Shown in pieces: positions 48,988 to 57,279 of a DNA stretch of 64,000 bases. The position numbers and the translations under genes were made by a program. Positions within the stretch are counted from its first letter, which is position 1; every line of letters starts with the position of its first letter. Below the pieces are notes generated by a model. That model was given only the letters and a program-made list of their open reading frames with translations. It had not been told where the DNA came from and searched no databases. This DNA comes from Micromonospora rifamycinica (GTDB taxonomy: Bacteria > Actinomycetota > Actinomycetes > Mycobacteriales > Micromonosporaceae): NCBI RefSeq assembly GCF_900090265.1, contig NZ_LT607752.1:2294001-2358000 (forward strand), given 5' to 3'.

Positions 48988-50021
48988 GACACGTCCTCCA
49001 GGGCGGCTCTGCGAGGGGTGGTCAGGGTACGGACCGGTCGTCCGGTGCCGAGTTCGTGCCGGGTCCGCATCAGGCGCTGGGACCACCAGGTCAGCCCCAC
49101 CATCGGCAGGGCCAGCGCCAGTTGCGGCCCGACTCCGAGACCGAGCCCGACCAGGGCCGAGGCCAGCACGACCCGCTCCACCACCAGGACGGCGTGCGCC
49201 CGCAGCGCCACCAGGACGGGCATGTCGGCGCGGTGGGTGACCAGCGGGGCGAGGGCGGTGCCGCCCAGGGCCAGCACGACGAGCAGGGTCACCAGGTAGC
49301 CGGGCCGCCCGGACGGCCCGGCCAGCAGACCGGCGGTGAGCGCGGCGGCGACGGTGACGGCGTAGAGGGCCAGCACCGTGTTCACCGCGAACGGCGTGCC
49401 CCGGCGGACCGGCAGTGTCAGGTAGCCGCCGGCCCGGTCACCGTCGATGTCGCGCAGCGCACCGACCAGGTTGGACATCGTGTCGTGCGACCAGAAGGCC
49501 ACCATGGACGCGAGCAGCACCGGCACGGTCGACGCCGTGTCCCCCGGGAGCCCGACGGTCAGCGCGCCGTAGAGCAGCGCGATCGCGCCGAGCGCGCCGC
49601 GGACCAGGTTGCCGGCGATGCCGCGCGCCTTGCCCCAGCTGCTGTAGGCGACGATGCCGCACGCGGCGAGCAGCGCGGCGGCGGTGGTGCCCCAGCCGCC
49701 GAGCACGGCCAGCAGCGCGAGCACGGCGAAGCAGGCACTGCCGCACCAGAGCGCCGTGCCGGGGCGCAGCCGGCCGGACGGGATCGGCCGGTGCGGCTTG
49801 CTCCCGGCGTCGAGGTCCCGGTCGAAGTAGTCGCCGAGGTAGTGCCCGCCGAGCCAGCCGGCGGTCGGGGCGGCCCAGGCCGACGCCAGCAGCCACGGGT
49901 GGTGCGGGCCGTCGGTCAGGGCCGCGCCGGCGAGGCCGACCATCCCGACGTACCACAGGGTGTACGGCCGCCAGGTCTCGACGTGTGCCCGCAGCGCCCG
50001 GGTGACGCCGGCCGTGCTCAC
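48984..50021 (-). CDS. UbiA-family membrane prenyltransferase
   Basis: A 345-residue integral membrane protein with about eight or nine helices. First Asp-rich motif: DYFDRDLD (Asp64-Asp71; the usual leading Asn is Gly63) followed by SKPHRPIPSG. Second motif: LRDIDGDRAGGYLTLPV. Both bind Mg and prenyl diphosphate. It starts at GTG 50021, overlapping the prenyl synthase stop by four bases (GTGA); its own stop overlaps the cyclase start (ATGA). It would attach the prenyl chain to an acceptor, most often an aromatic ring, giving a meroterpenoid. Some UbiA relatives are themselves terpene cyclases, so this alternative stays open. Confidence 0.93.
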   Translation of the reverse strand: MSTAGVTRALRAHVETWRPYTLWYVGMVGLAGAALTDGPHHPWLLASAWAAPTAGWLGGHYLGDYFDRDLDAGSKPHRPIPSGRLRPGTALWCGSACFAVLALLAVLGGWGTTAAALLAACGIVAYSSWGKARGIAGNLVRGALGAIALLYGALTVGLPGDTASTVPVLLASMVAFWSHDTMSNLVGALRDIDGDRAGGYLTLPVRRGTPFAVNTVLALYAVTVAAALTAGLLAGPSGRPGYLVTLLVVLALGGTALAPLVTHRADMPVLVALRAHAVLVVERVVLASALVGLGLGVGPQLALALPMVGLTWWSQRLMRTRHELGTGRPVRTLTTPRRAALEDVS

Positions 50022-51037
50022 GCCGTCTCGCTCGTCATCCAGTGCGCGATGCCGGCGAGCACGTCGACGCTGGGCGAGGGGGTGAGCGGGGAGAGTTCGG
50101 CCAGCGCCCGCTCGGCGTGCTCGACCATCTGCCGGCGGGCGTCCCGCACCGCGTCGACCTCGGCGAGCAGGCCGGCGACCCACTCGACGTCCCCCGGGCC
50201 GGCTCCCCGTCGGTGCAGCACCGCCATCAGCTCCACCCGCGCCGTGTCGGTGGCCGTGTCGTAGGCGAGCAGCAGCGGCAGGGTGGGCCGCCCGTTGTTG
50301 AGGTCGCTGGTGGCCGGCTTGCCGGTCTGCTCCGGGGTGGCCACGTAGGACAGCAGGTCGTCGCGGATCTGGAAGGCGATGCCCAGGTGTTCGCCGTAGC
50401 GGGCCAGCCCGGCCGCGAGCTGCGGGTCGGCCCCGCCGAGCAGGGCACCGACGTGGCACACGGCGCGGAACAGCGCGCCGGTCTTCAACCGGATCATCTC
50501 CGGGTACCACTGCGCGCCCGCGTCCAGGTCGCCGACGAGCTGCGTCTCCAGCAGCTGCCCCCGGCAGAGGTCGCGGCCCGCCTCGGCCAGCGCCGCGACG
50601 GCGGCGGCGACCTGCCCGGGGGGTGCCGTCGCACCTACTTCCACAATGGACTGAAAGGCGGTGAAGATGAGGTGGTCGCCCACCACGATGGCGTCGGGGA
50701 TTCCGAACGCGACCGGTACCGCGGGGCGGCCCCGCCGCAGCGTGTCGGCGTCGATGATGTCGTCGTGCACGAGCGTCGCGACGTGGAGGTACTCCATCCC
50801 CAGTGCGGCGGGCAGGACGGCGGACGGTGACCCGCCCACCGCCTCCGCCGCGTGCAGCGTCATCATCGGCCGGAGCAGCTTGCCGGCCGGCAGCAGGGCG
50901 TACCGGGCGATGGTGACCAACTGGTCGGTCGTCTCCGGCCACCGGCGCTCGAGTTCCGCGCGCAGCAGCCGCCCCGATTCGCTGCGGGCGAGGTCGTCGA
51001 TGAAGGGCGGATAGCGCGTGAAACCAGTAACCGTCAT
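50018..51037 (-). CDS. Polyprenyl diphosphate synthase (trans-isoprenyl type, GGPP-like)
   Basis: A 339-residue enzyme starting at ATG 51037. First Asp-rich motif DDIID at 92-96 and second motif DDLLS at 226-230 (last Asp replaced by Ser). The fifth residue before the first motif is Ala, a small side chain, which favours products longer than farnesyl diphosphate, such as geranylgeranyl diphosphate or longer. It is the first gene of the five-gene coupled operon and so sets the prenyl chain for the UbiA enzyme and cyclase. The ribosome site is AAAGGG about 11 bases upstream. It acts in the cytoplasm. Confidence 0.94.
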   Translation of the reverse strand: MTVTGFTRYPPFIDDLARSESGRLLRAELERRWPETTDQLVTIARYALLPAGKLLRPMMTLHAAEAVGGSPSAVLPAALGMEYLHVATLVHDDIIDADTLRRGRPAVPVAFGIPDAIVVGDHLIFTAFQSIVEVGATAPPGQVAAAVAALAEAGRDLCRGQLLETQLVGDLDAGAQWYPEMIRLKTGALFRAVCHVGALLGGADPQLAAGLARYGEHLGIAFQIRDDLLSYVATPEQTGKPATSDLNNGRPTLPLLLAYDTATDTARVELMAVLHRRGAGPGDVEWVAGLLAEVDAVRDARRQMVEHAERALAELSPLTPSPSVDVLAGIAHWMTSETA

Positions 51038-51083
51038 AGCGTGTCGACCCTTTCGCAAAGGCTCGGCCCAGCCGGCACGCGAG

Positions 51084-51112
51084 ACGTTACCTGCCGGTCC
51101 CGCCCCGAACAA
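51084..51112 (-). promoter_or_regulatory. Promoter of the terpenoid operon
   Basis: On the minus strand TTGTTC (51112-51107), 17 bases, TAACGT (51089-51084), with a predicted start about 40 bases before ATG 51037. The rest of the 231-base gap 51038-51268 downstream of the methyltransferase gene is relatively A/T-rich and shows no gene. Confidence 0.5.
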
Positions 51113-51268
51113 CCATCGGAAAACCACCCCGACGATGGAGAAACACGAATGTCGTAACCCTGTTCGCCAGCAAATCGGTTGATGGGCAGAGAAATCCGCT
51201 GCACCGCTCACCGTGCGTCACACAGATCGATGAGATTAGGTACGAAAGTCTGATCGCTGACCGGCGGA

Positions 51269-52294
51269 TCAGGCAGCCGCGGCGAACTCCAACAGGGTCA
51301 GTCCGTCGGTGCCCCGGTAGGTCCGCACCGGGGCCAGACCCGCCGCCGCCGCCAACGCCACGTGCTCGGGCACACCCCGCTCCCGGCCACCCACCAGCAC
51401 CAGCATCTGCAGGTCGTACGGAGACCGGTGCGGCACGTACGGGTCGGTCGGCAGCACCTCCACCACCAGCACCCGCCCGGTGCTCCCGGCCGCCTCGGCG
51501 CACCGGCGCAGGATCGCCGTCGCGTGGGCGTCGCTCCAGTCGGTCAGCGCCCGGGACACCACGTAGACGTCGGCCCCGGCCGGCAACTCGGCGAAGAAGT
51601 CCCCGACCACGGTGTCGACCCGCCCGGTCAACCCGTGCTCGGCGAACGCCCGGGCCGCCGTCGCCACCGGCTCGCTCCGGTCGACCAGTGTGCCCCGCAG
51701 GTGCGGGTGGGTGTCGAGCAGTTCCCGCAGCAGCCCGCCGGCACCTCCGGCGACGTCGACGACGTGGCCCACCTGCTGCCACGGGTAGAGCGCCGCCACC
51801 TGGGGCGCGGTGAACCGCTGCTGGCTGAGCATCAGCGCGTCGAAGTAGGCCCGGTAGGCCGGGTGGGCGTCGAGGTCCGCCCAGAAGTCCCGCCCGTGCA
51901 CCGCCTGGTAGCCGGGGCCGCCGGTGCGGACCGCGTGCGGCAGCCCGGTGTAGGCGAGGTCCATCCGGGCGCCCAGACCGTCGAGGTCCAGGTAGGCGCC
52001 GTGCCCGCCGCCGTCGCGGTCGCAGAGCAGCTCGCCGACGTCGGTCAGGGTGAACTCGTCCGGCGACGCCTCGACCACGACGCCCCGGTGGGCCAGGTAG
52101 CGCAGCAGCCGACCCAGCGCGTCCGGGTCGGCGTCGCAGGCGGCGGCCAGCTTGTCGAGGCGGGTCACGCCGGCCGCGATCCGCTCCGGCACCCGCAGCG
52201 TCACCGCCGTGCGGACCGCGAAGGGGGTGGCCAGGTCGGTCAGTCGGGCGAGGCGGGCGGCCGGGTCGTCCCCGGTGGGGTTCTCGATCGTCAC
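51269..52294 (-). CDS. SAM-dependent O-methyltransferase (methyltransferase family 2, dimerising type)
   Basis: A 341-residue enzyme starting at GTG 52294 with GGAGG nine bases upstream. The N-terminal winged-helix dimerisation domain (about 15-100) is followed by a Rossmann domain with the SAM motif [16 protein letters not shown], acidic LVDRSE, and [22 protein letters not shown], typical of hydroxyneurosporene-type and anthracycline O-methyltransferases. It probably methylates a hydroxyl of the cluster product or of a phenolic building block. It is followed by the terpenoid operon on the same strand but with its own promoter between, and is divergent from the dioxygenase gene. Confidence 0.92.
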   Translation of the reverse strand: MTIENPTGDDPAARLARLTDLATPFAVRTAVTLRVPERIAAGVTRLDKLAAACDADPDALGRLLRYLAHRGVVVEASPDEFTLTDVGELLCDRDGGGHGAYLDLDGLGARMDLAYTGLPHAVRTGGPGYQAVHGRDFWADLDAHPAYRAYFDALMLSQQRFTAPQVAALYPWQQVGHVVDVAGGAGGLLRELLDTHPHLRGTLVDRSEPVATAARAFAEHGLTGRVDTVVGDFFAELPAGADVYVVSRALTDWSDAHATAILRRCAEAAGSTGRVLVVEVLPTDPYVPHRSPYDLQMLVLVGGRERGVPEHVALAAAAGLAPVRTYRGTDGLTLLEFAAAA

Positions 52295-52465
52295 CCGGAC
52301 AGCCTCCCTGTCCCGCCGCGCGTCCACAATGCCCCTCGCGTGGATGCCGTCCGGCGGCCCGGATGCTCCCGGGGCCGGTGCGACCCGTCGACGACGGTGG
52401 AGAACCCATTCATCCCCGTGGAACAATGCGCCGACGGCCCCCCGCCCAGACCGGAGGAACCACCG

Positions 52466-53329
52466 ATGACCACTTCCCTCGTGCCGGAGGTACGGCTCGT
52501 CGCGGGCGCCCTGGGCGCCGAGGTCCACGGCATCGACCTCAACACCCTGACCGACGAGGGGTTCGCCCACCTGCACCGGCTGCTGCTCCAGCACCAGGTG
52601 GTCTTCGTCGCCGGCCAGACCGGGTTGACACCCCAGGCGCACATCGCCTTCGGCCGGCGCTTCGGCGAGGTCGAGCTGCACCCGTACCTGCCCCGGTTGG
52701 ACGGGCACCCGGAGATCGTCGTGATCGACTCCGAGGACGGCGGGAAGGTCGACGTCTGGCACACCGACATGACCTTCCACCAGAGCCCGCCGATCGCCTC
52801 CATCCTGCACCTGGTCCAGCTTCCCGAGACCGGCGGCGACACCATGTGGACCAACCAGTGCAAGGTGTACGAGGCGCTCTCCGCACCGCTGCGGGACCTC
52901 CTCGACGGGCTGACCGCCATCCACGTCATCCGGATCGGCAACGAGTTCACCAGCCGGGCCGAGCACCCGGTGGTCCGGGTCCACCCGGAGACCGGCCGCC
53001 GCTCGCTGTACGTCAACCGGCTGTTCACCTCGCACATCCCGCAGCTCAGCCGCAACGAGAGCGACGCGCTGCTGGAGTACCTGTTCGGGTTCTCCGAGGG
53101 GCCGCAGTTCACCTGCCGGTACCGCTGGCGGGTCGGTGACGTGGCGATCTGGGACAACCGGGTCACCCAGCACTACGCGATCAACGACTACCAGGGGGTA
53201 CGACGCGGGCAGCGGATCACCGTGCTCGGCGACCACCCCACCGGCGACGCGCCCCGCTGGGACCACTACGTCGCCGCACCCGGTCAGCGGTACTGGCCGG
53301 ACCGGGTCAACGCGGTGGACAACTACTGA
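52466..53329 (+). CDS. TauD/TfdA-family Fe(II)/2-oxoglutarate dioxygenase
   Basis: A 287-residue non-heme iron enzyme. Iron ligands: His99 and Asp101 in VWHTDMTF, and distal His236 in TQHYAINDY; the 2-oxoglutarate Arg lies shortly after, in QRITV. Start ATG 52466 has a GGAGGA site. Length and motifs match taurine/2,4-D dioxygenase relatives. It likely hydroxylates or desaturates an unactivated carbon in the product. It is divergent from the O-methyltransferase gene; 52295-52465 between them carries no clear -35/-10 pair. Confidence 0.93.
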   Translation: MTTSLVPEVRLVAGALGAEVHGIDLNTLTDEGFAHLHRLLLQHQVVFVAGQTGLTPQAHIAFGRRFGEVELHPYLPRLDGHPEIVVIDSEDGGKVDVWHTDMTFHQSPPIASILHLVQLPETGGDTMWTNQCKVYEALSAPLRDLLDGLTAIHVIRIGNEFTSRAEHPVVRVHPETGRRSLYVNRLFTSHIPQLSRNESDALLEYLFGFSEGPQFTCRYRWRVGDVAIWDNRVTQHYAINDYQGVRRGQRITVLGDHPTGDAPRWDHYVAAPGQRYWPDRVNAVDNY

Positions 53330-53362
53330 CCACCCGGCCGGCGGCGACGTCGGCCACCCGCG

Positions 53363-53388
53363 CGGGAACCAGGTCCACGTCGTTCCCG
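53363..53388. terminator. Hairpin between convergent dioxygenase and P450 genes
   Basis: CGGGAAC (53363-53369) pairs with GTTCCCG (53382-53388) over a 12-base loop; adjacent CGCG bases can extend it. It is 33 bases past the dioxygenase stop and 17 past the P450 stop. Confidence 0.45.
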
Positions 53389-53405
53389 GCCCGCGTCGTC
53401 CCCGG

Positions 53406-54578
53406 TCACCAGGTGACCGGGAACGACGCGATGCCGCCGTTCATCCGGTCGTGCCGCCACGGGATCTCCTCGACCGGCAGCGCGGGGGCCAGCCCGGGCA
53501 GCCGGCGCAGCAGCTCGCCGACCGACAGCTCGACCTGCATCCGGCCCAGCGCCGTGCCCAGGCAGAAGTGCGGCCCGAACCCGAAGGTCAGGTGCGGCAC
53601 GGTCGGCACCCGGTCGATGTCGAAGACGTTGGGGTCGGGAAAGACCCGCGGGTCGCGGTTGCCGGCCCACGGGATGGCCATCACGCAGTCCCCGGCCCGC
53701 ATCGCCACCCCGCCGAGGGTGAGGTCCTCGCGGACCACCTGGACCCGGAACATGCTGCTCACCGAGGTATAGCGCAGGATCTCGTCGGTCGCCGAGGACA
53801 GCTTCCCCGGGTCGGCCCGCAGCTTCGCCAACTGCTCGGGGTGCTGGAACAGGGCACGCAGCCCGGCGCTGGTGGAGTTGATCTCCAGCCCGCCGAGCAG
53901 CACCCCCATCGCCAGCTCGACCAGCTCGGCGTCGACCAGCTCGTGCGCGTCCCGGCCGAGCACCCAGGCCGAGAGCAGGTCGTCGCCGGGGCTCACCCGC
54001 TTGCGGTCCAGCTGCCCCGCCAGGTATTCCCGCAGCTCCGCCTGGGCGGTGGCCGCGTCGGCGGAACCGTACGCGGTGACCGAGTTCAGCCCCTCGATCC
54101 AGCCGTAGAACCGGGGCCGGTCGGCGACCGGAACCCCCAGCACGTCGCAGACCACGTACACGGGCAGGGGCGCGACCAGCGCGGCGACCAGGTCGGCCGG
54201 GCGCGGACCGGCCAGCAGGTCGTCGATCAGCCCGTCCACCAGCCGCCGCACCCGGGGGCGGAAGGTGTCGATCCGGCGGGCGGTGAACGCCCGGCTGGCC
54301 ACCCGGCGGACGACCGCGTGCGCCGGACCGTCCATGTTCAGCTCACGGGGACCGCCCCCGTCGGGGGTGCCGGTCGCCCCCAACGGCAGCCGGGAGAACC
54401 GGGGATCGGCCAGCACCGTGCAGCAGTCCTGGTAGCCGAGGACCAGCCAGGCCGGGCGGCCGTCGGGCAGCCGCACCCGGCTGACCGGATCGGACACCAC
54501 CATGTCGAGCAGCTCGGCCGGCAGGTCGCCGGTGAACGGCTCGAACGGGTAGTTTCGCAGCTCGGAGACGACGGTCAT
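53406..54578 (-). CDS. Cytochrome P450 with unusual I-helix
   Basis: A 390-residue bacterial class I P450 from ATG 54578. Heme-binding FGFGPHFCLG with Cys339, ExxR in EILR, and a C-terminal GGIASFPVTW. In the I-helix the usual AGHETT reads GGLEIN: Glu232 stays but the oxygen-activating Thr is Ile233. Some macrolide P450s such as EryF also lack this Thr and use substrate hydroxyls. It should hydroxylate or epoxidise the product. The ribosome site is weak. It is divergent from the glycosyltransferase-P450 pair. Confidence 0.92.
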   Translation of the reverse strand: MTVVSELRNYPFEPFTGDLPAELLDMVVSDPVSRVRLPDGRPAWLVLGYQDCCTVLADPRFSRLPLGATGTPDGGGPRELNMDGPAHAVVRRVASRAFTARRIDTFRPRVRRLVDGLIDDLLAGPRPADLVAALVAPLPVYVVCDVLGVPVADRPRFYGWIEGLNSVTAYGSADAATAQAELREYLAGQLDRKRVSPGDDLLSAWVLGRDAHELVDAELVELAMGVLLGGLEINSTSAGLRALFQHPEQLAKLRADPGKLSSATDEILRYTSVSSMFRVQVVREDLTLGGVAMRAGDCVMAIPWAGNRDPRVFPDPNVFDIDRVPTVPHLTFGFGPHFCLGTALGRMQVELSVGELLRRLPGLAPALPVEEIPWRHDRMNGGIASFPVTW

Positions 54579-54634
54579 GGCGAGCTGCCACCCGCCGGCC
54601 GGCGGTCCACATCGGGCATCGGGTAAGACTCGGC

Positions 54635-54709
54635 CATCGGTACGTCCGGCGTCAATATCCATCGGTACCACCGGCGACCTTCCGGGTCGGGACATCCATC
54701 GCCTAGCAT
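54635..54709. promoter_or_regulatory. Direct repeats and promoter between divergent P450 and glycosyltransferase genes
   Basis: A 17-base element, CATCGGTACnnCCGGCG, occurs at 54635-54651 and 54660-54676 (15 of 17 bases the same, 25 bases apart); a weaker copy may lie near 54615. Downstream on the plus strand TTCCGG (54680-54685), an 18-base spacer and TAGCAT (54704-54709) form a plausible promoter for the glycosyltransferase gene. The repeats lie just upstream of this -35, as an activator site would. Confidence 0.45.
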
Positions 54710-54754
54710 CTGTGCACCGGAACTGCCCGGTTGGCGTGCGCGGATGAGGCGGAC

Positions 54755-56020
54755 TTGACTGCGGCTTTGCGGATCCTGTTGACGACGTGGGGCTGGCGGT
54801 CGCATTTCTACGGCCTCGCCCCGCTCGGCTGGGCGCTCCAGGCGGCCGGTCACGAGGTGCGGGTGGCCAGCCATCCCTCGCTGGTGCCGGCGATCACCGC
54901 GGCCGGGCTGGCGGCGGTGCCGCTGGGCCGGGACCTCGACTTCGCCGAGGCCTTCGCGGGCCGGATCGGCGCGGTGGGCGCCCTCGACCCGGCCGGACCC
55001 GCCGCCCCCGACCCGGCTCTACCCGCCGCCCCGGCTCCGGCGGTGCCCGCCACCCCCGACCCGGCCACCCCCGAACAGGACGACCCGCTCGAACCGGCGA
55101 TCACCGCCGACGGCGGGGTGGTCCGGTTCGCCGACGCCCTCCTCGACGACCTGGTCGGCTTCGGCCGGGCCTGGCGGCCGGACCTGATGGTCTGGGAGCC
55201 GTTCAACCTCGCCGCCCCGGTGGCCGCCGCCGCGCTCGGGGTGCCCGGCGTGCTGCACCTGTGGGGGCCGGACTCCTCGGTCACCCTCCGGCTCGACCCG
55301 GAGTCGGTGCTCGGCCCGCTCGCCGGCCGGTTCGGGCTCGCCGCCTCCGACGTGTCACTCACCGGTGCGCTGACCCTCGACCCGGTGCCACCGCCGATGC
55401 AGGTGCCGACGGCCCGCCCCGGCCGGCCGGTCCGGTTCGTGCCGTACAACGGTCCGGCCGTGCTGCCGTCCTGGCTGCACGGCCCGGCGGACCGGCCCCG
55501 GGTCTGCGTCACGGCCGGCACCATGATGGCCGGGGTCGGGCTCGACGACCGGCTGGGCCTGGCCCGGGTGATCCGGGCGGTGGCCGGGCTGGACGTGGAG
55601 GTCGTGGTGCTGGTCGAGCCGGCCCAACAGGCCCGGCTCGGCCCGCTGCCGGACAACGTCCGGCTGGTCGACGCCCCGCTGGCCCTGCGCCTGGTGCTGC
55701 CGACCTGCGCCGCGCTGGTGCAGCAGGGCGGCGCGGGCAGCACCATGACGGCACTCGGCCTCGGCGTGCCGCAGCTGGTCCTGCCGCAGGTCAGCGACCA
55801 GCACTTCAACGCCGAACGGCTGGCGGTCACCGGCGCGGGGACCTGGTTGTCCCCGGCGCGGGCCGACGACGACACCCTCCGCGCGCTGGTCGGTGAGCTG
55901 ATCGGCGACGGCCACTGGCGGGAGTCCGCGGCGCTGATGCGGGACCGGGTACACGCGATGCCCACCCCCGCCGAGGTGGTGCCGGCGCTGGTGGCCCTCG
56001 CCGCGTCCACCCGGAGCTGA
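54755..56020 (+). CDS. Family 1 glycosyltransferase, macrolide type (EryCIII/DesVII-like)
   Basis: A 421-residue GT-B enzyme. The start is uncertain: TTG 54755 follows GAGG at a good distance, while TTG 54767 would give the family-like RILLTTWGW N terminus, and TTG 54731 is a further option. The N-terminal half has SHFYGLAPLGWALQAAGHEV; the donor half has QGGAGSTMTALGLGVPQLVLP and DQHFNAERL, typical of deoxysugar transferases acting on polyketides. An Ala/Pro-rich insert (about residues 80-115) is unusual. Enzymes of this group often need a P450-like helper protein; none is obvious, since the adjacent P450s keep the heme Cys. No deoxysugar biosynthesis genes are in the window. Confidence 0.9.
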   Translation: MTAALRILLTTWGWRSHFYGLAPLGWALQAAGHEVRVASHPSLVPAITAAGLAAVPLGRDLDFAEAFAGRIGAVGALDPAGPAAPDPALPAAPAPAVPATPDPATPEQDDPLEPAITADGGVVRFADALLDDLVGFGRAWRPDLMVWEPFNLAAPVAAAALGVPGVLHLWGPDSSVTLRLDPESVLGPLAGRFGLAASDVSLTGALTLDPVPPPMQVPTARPGRPVRFVPYNGPAVLPSWLHGPADRPRVCVTAGTMMAGVGLDDRLGLARVIRAVAGLDVEVVVLVEPAQQARLGPLPDNVRLVDAPLALRLVLPTCAALVQQGGAGSTMTALGLGVPQLVLPQVSDQHFNAERLAVTGAGTWLSPARADDDTLRALVGELIGDGHWRESAALMRDRVHAMPTPAEVVPALVALAASTRS

Positions 56021-56055
56021 TCCACCGGCCTGTCGGACCACCCTAGGAGTCACTG

Positions 56056-57264
56056 ATGACGCAGCCGTCGCCCATTCCTTACCCGCTCGCTCCGGCGCCC
56101 ACGATCTACCACCCGTCGCCGGACTACACCCGGCTGCGGGAGACCTGCCCGGTGGCGCCCATCGCGCTGCCCGACGGGGCGTCGGCCTACCTCGCCACCC
56201 GGCACGCCGACGTGCGCCGGGTCTTCACCGACCACCGGTTCAGCCGGGCCGCCGCGGCCGGCCCCGACCGCCCGACCCGGGAGCTGGGGTCACTGGCCGA
56301 GGACTCGCTGATCGGGATGGACCCGCCCCGGCACACGACGATGCGCCGGGCGGTGTCGCACGCGTTCACCGTCCGCCGGGTGGAGGCGCTGCGCCCGACG
56401 GTCGCCGCACTCGTCGACCGGATGATCGACGACCTGGTGGCGGCGGGTCCGCCGGCCGACCTGATCCCGCACCTGTCCGCGCCCCTGCCGATCTACGTGA
56501 TCAGCAAGCTGTTCGGCATCCCGGAGCACGACCAGGAGCGGGTACGCCAGTGGTCCGACGCGCTCGTCGGGGACTGGGACGCCGACCCGGCGGCCCCGCA
56601 GGCCGCCCTCGACGCGTTCGGCGAGATGATCGTCGAGCGTCGCCGCAACCCCGGCGACGACCTGATGAGCGCGCTGATCGCCGCCTGGGATGCCCACGAC
56701 GACCTCACCGAACGGGAACTCGTCTCGGTCACCGCCGGCATCTTCGTCGGCGGCCACGAGACCACCACCAACCAGCTCAACCTGTTCCTGCTGGTGCTGG
56801 CCCGGCACCCCGAGCAGCTGGCCGGGCTGCGCGGCGACGACCCGGTGGCGGTGGCCCGCGCGGTCGAGGAGCTGTCCCGGTTCATCCAGCTCGGCGACAA
56901 CGGGGTGCTGCTGCCCCGGGTGACCACCGAGGAGGTGGAGCTCGGCGGGGTACGCCTGCCGGCCGGCACCCCGGTGCTCCCGGCGATCGCCTCGGCGAAC
57001 CGCGACGCGTCGGTGTTCGCCGGGGCGGACACCCTCGACCTGGGCCGGGCCGACAATCCGCACCTGGCGTTCGGTGCCGGCCCGCACCACTGTCTCGGGG
57101 CGGCGCTGGCCCGGATGGAGCTGCAGGAGGCGCTCGGAGCGCTGCTGCGCCGGCTGCCCGGCCTGCGCCTGGCGGTGCCCGAGGAGGAGCTGCGGTTCAA
57201 GCCCGGCCTGGTGGTACGCAGCCTGGAGACGCTGCCGGTGAGCTGGGACCGGGTCGCCGGGTGA
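56056..57264 (+). CDS. Cytochrome P450
   Basis: A 402-residue class I bacterial P450 from ATG 56056 with AGGAG upstream, 35 bases after the glycosyltransferase gene, so co-transcribed. The I-helix is canonical (GGHETTTN), ExxR lies in EELSR, and the heme loop FGAGPHHCLG gives Cys346. It belongs in style to CYP105/107-type tailoring enzymes that hydroxylate macrolide or terpenoid scaffolds. Redox partners are not encoded nearby. It converges on the condensation-like gene with only 15 bases between stops. Confidence 0.94.
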   Translation: MTQPSPIPYPLAPAPTIYHPSPDYTRLRETCPVAPIALPDGASAYLATRHADVRRVFTDHRFSRAAAAGPDRPTRELGSLAEDSLIGMDPPRHTTMRRAVSHAFTVRRVEALRPTVAALVDRMIDDLVAAGPPADLIPHLSAPLPIYVISKLFGIPEHDQERVRQWSDALVGDWDADPAAPQAALDAFGEMIVERRRNPGDDLMSALIAAWDAHDDLTERELVSVTAGIFVGGHETTTNQLNLFLLVLARHPEQLAGLRGDDPVAVARAVEELSRFIQLGDNGVLLPRVTTEEVELGGVRLPAGTPVLPAIASANRDASVFAGADTLDLGRADNPHLAFGAGPHHCLGAALARMELQEALGALLRRLPGLRLAVPEEELRFKPGLVVRSLETLPVSWDRVAG

Positions 57265-57279
57265 CCGTCGATCCGGCGC

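Noticed and set aside
53406..57264. One of the P450s as an EryCII/DesVIII-type glycosyltransferase helper
   Set aside because: Such helpers lack the heme Cys; both P450s flanking the glycosyltransferase gene keep it and the ExxR motif.
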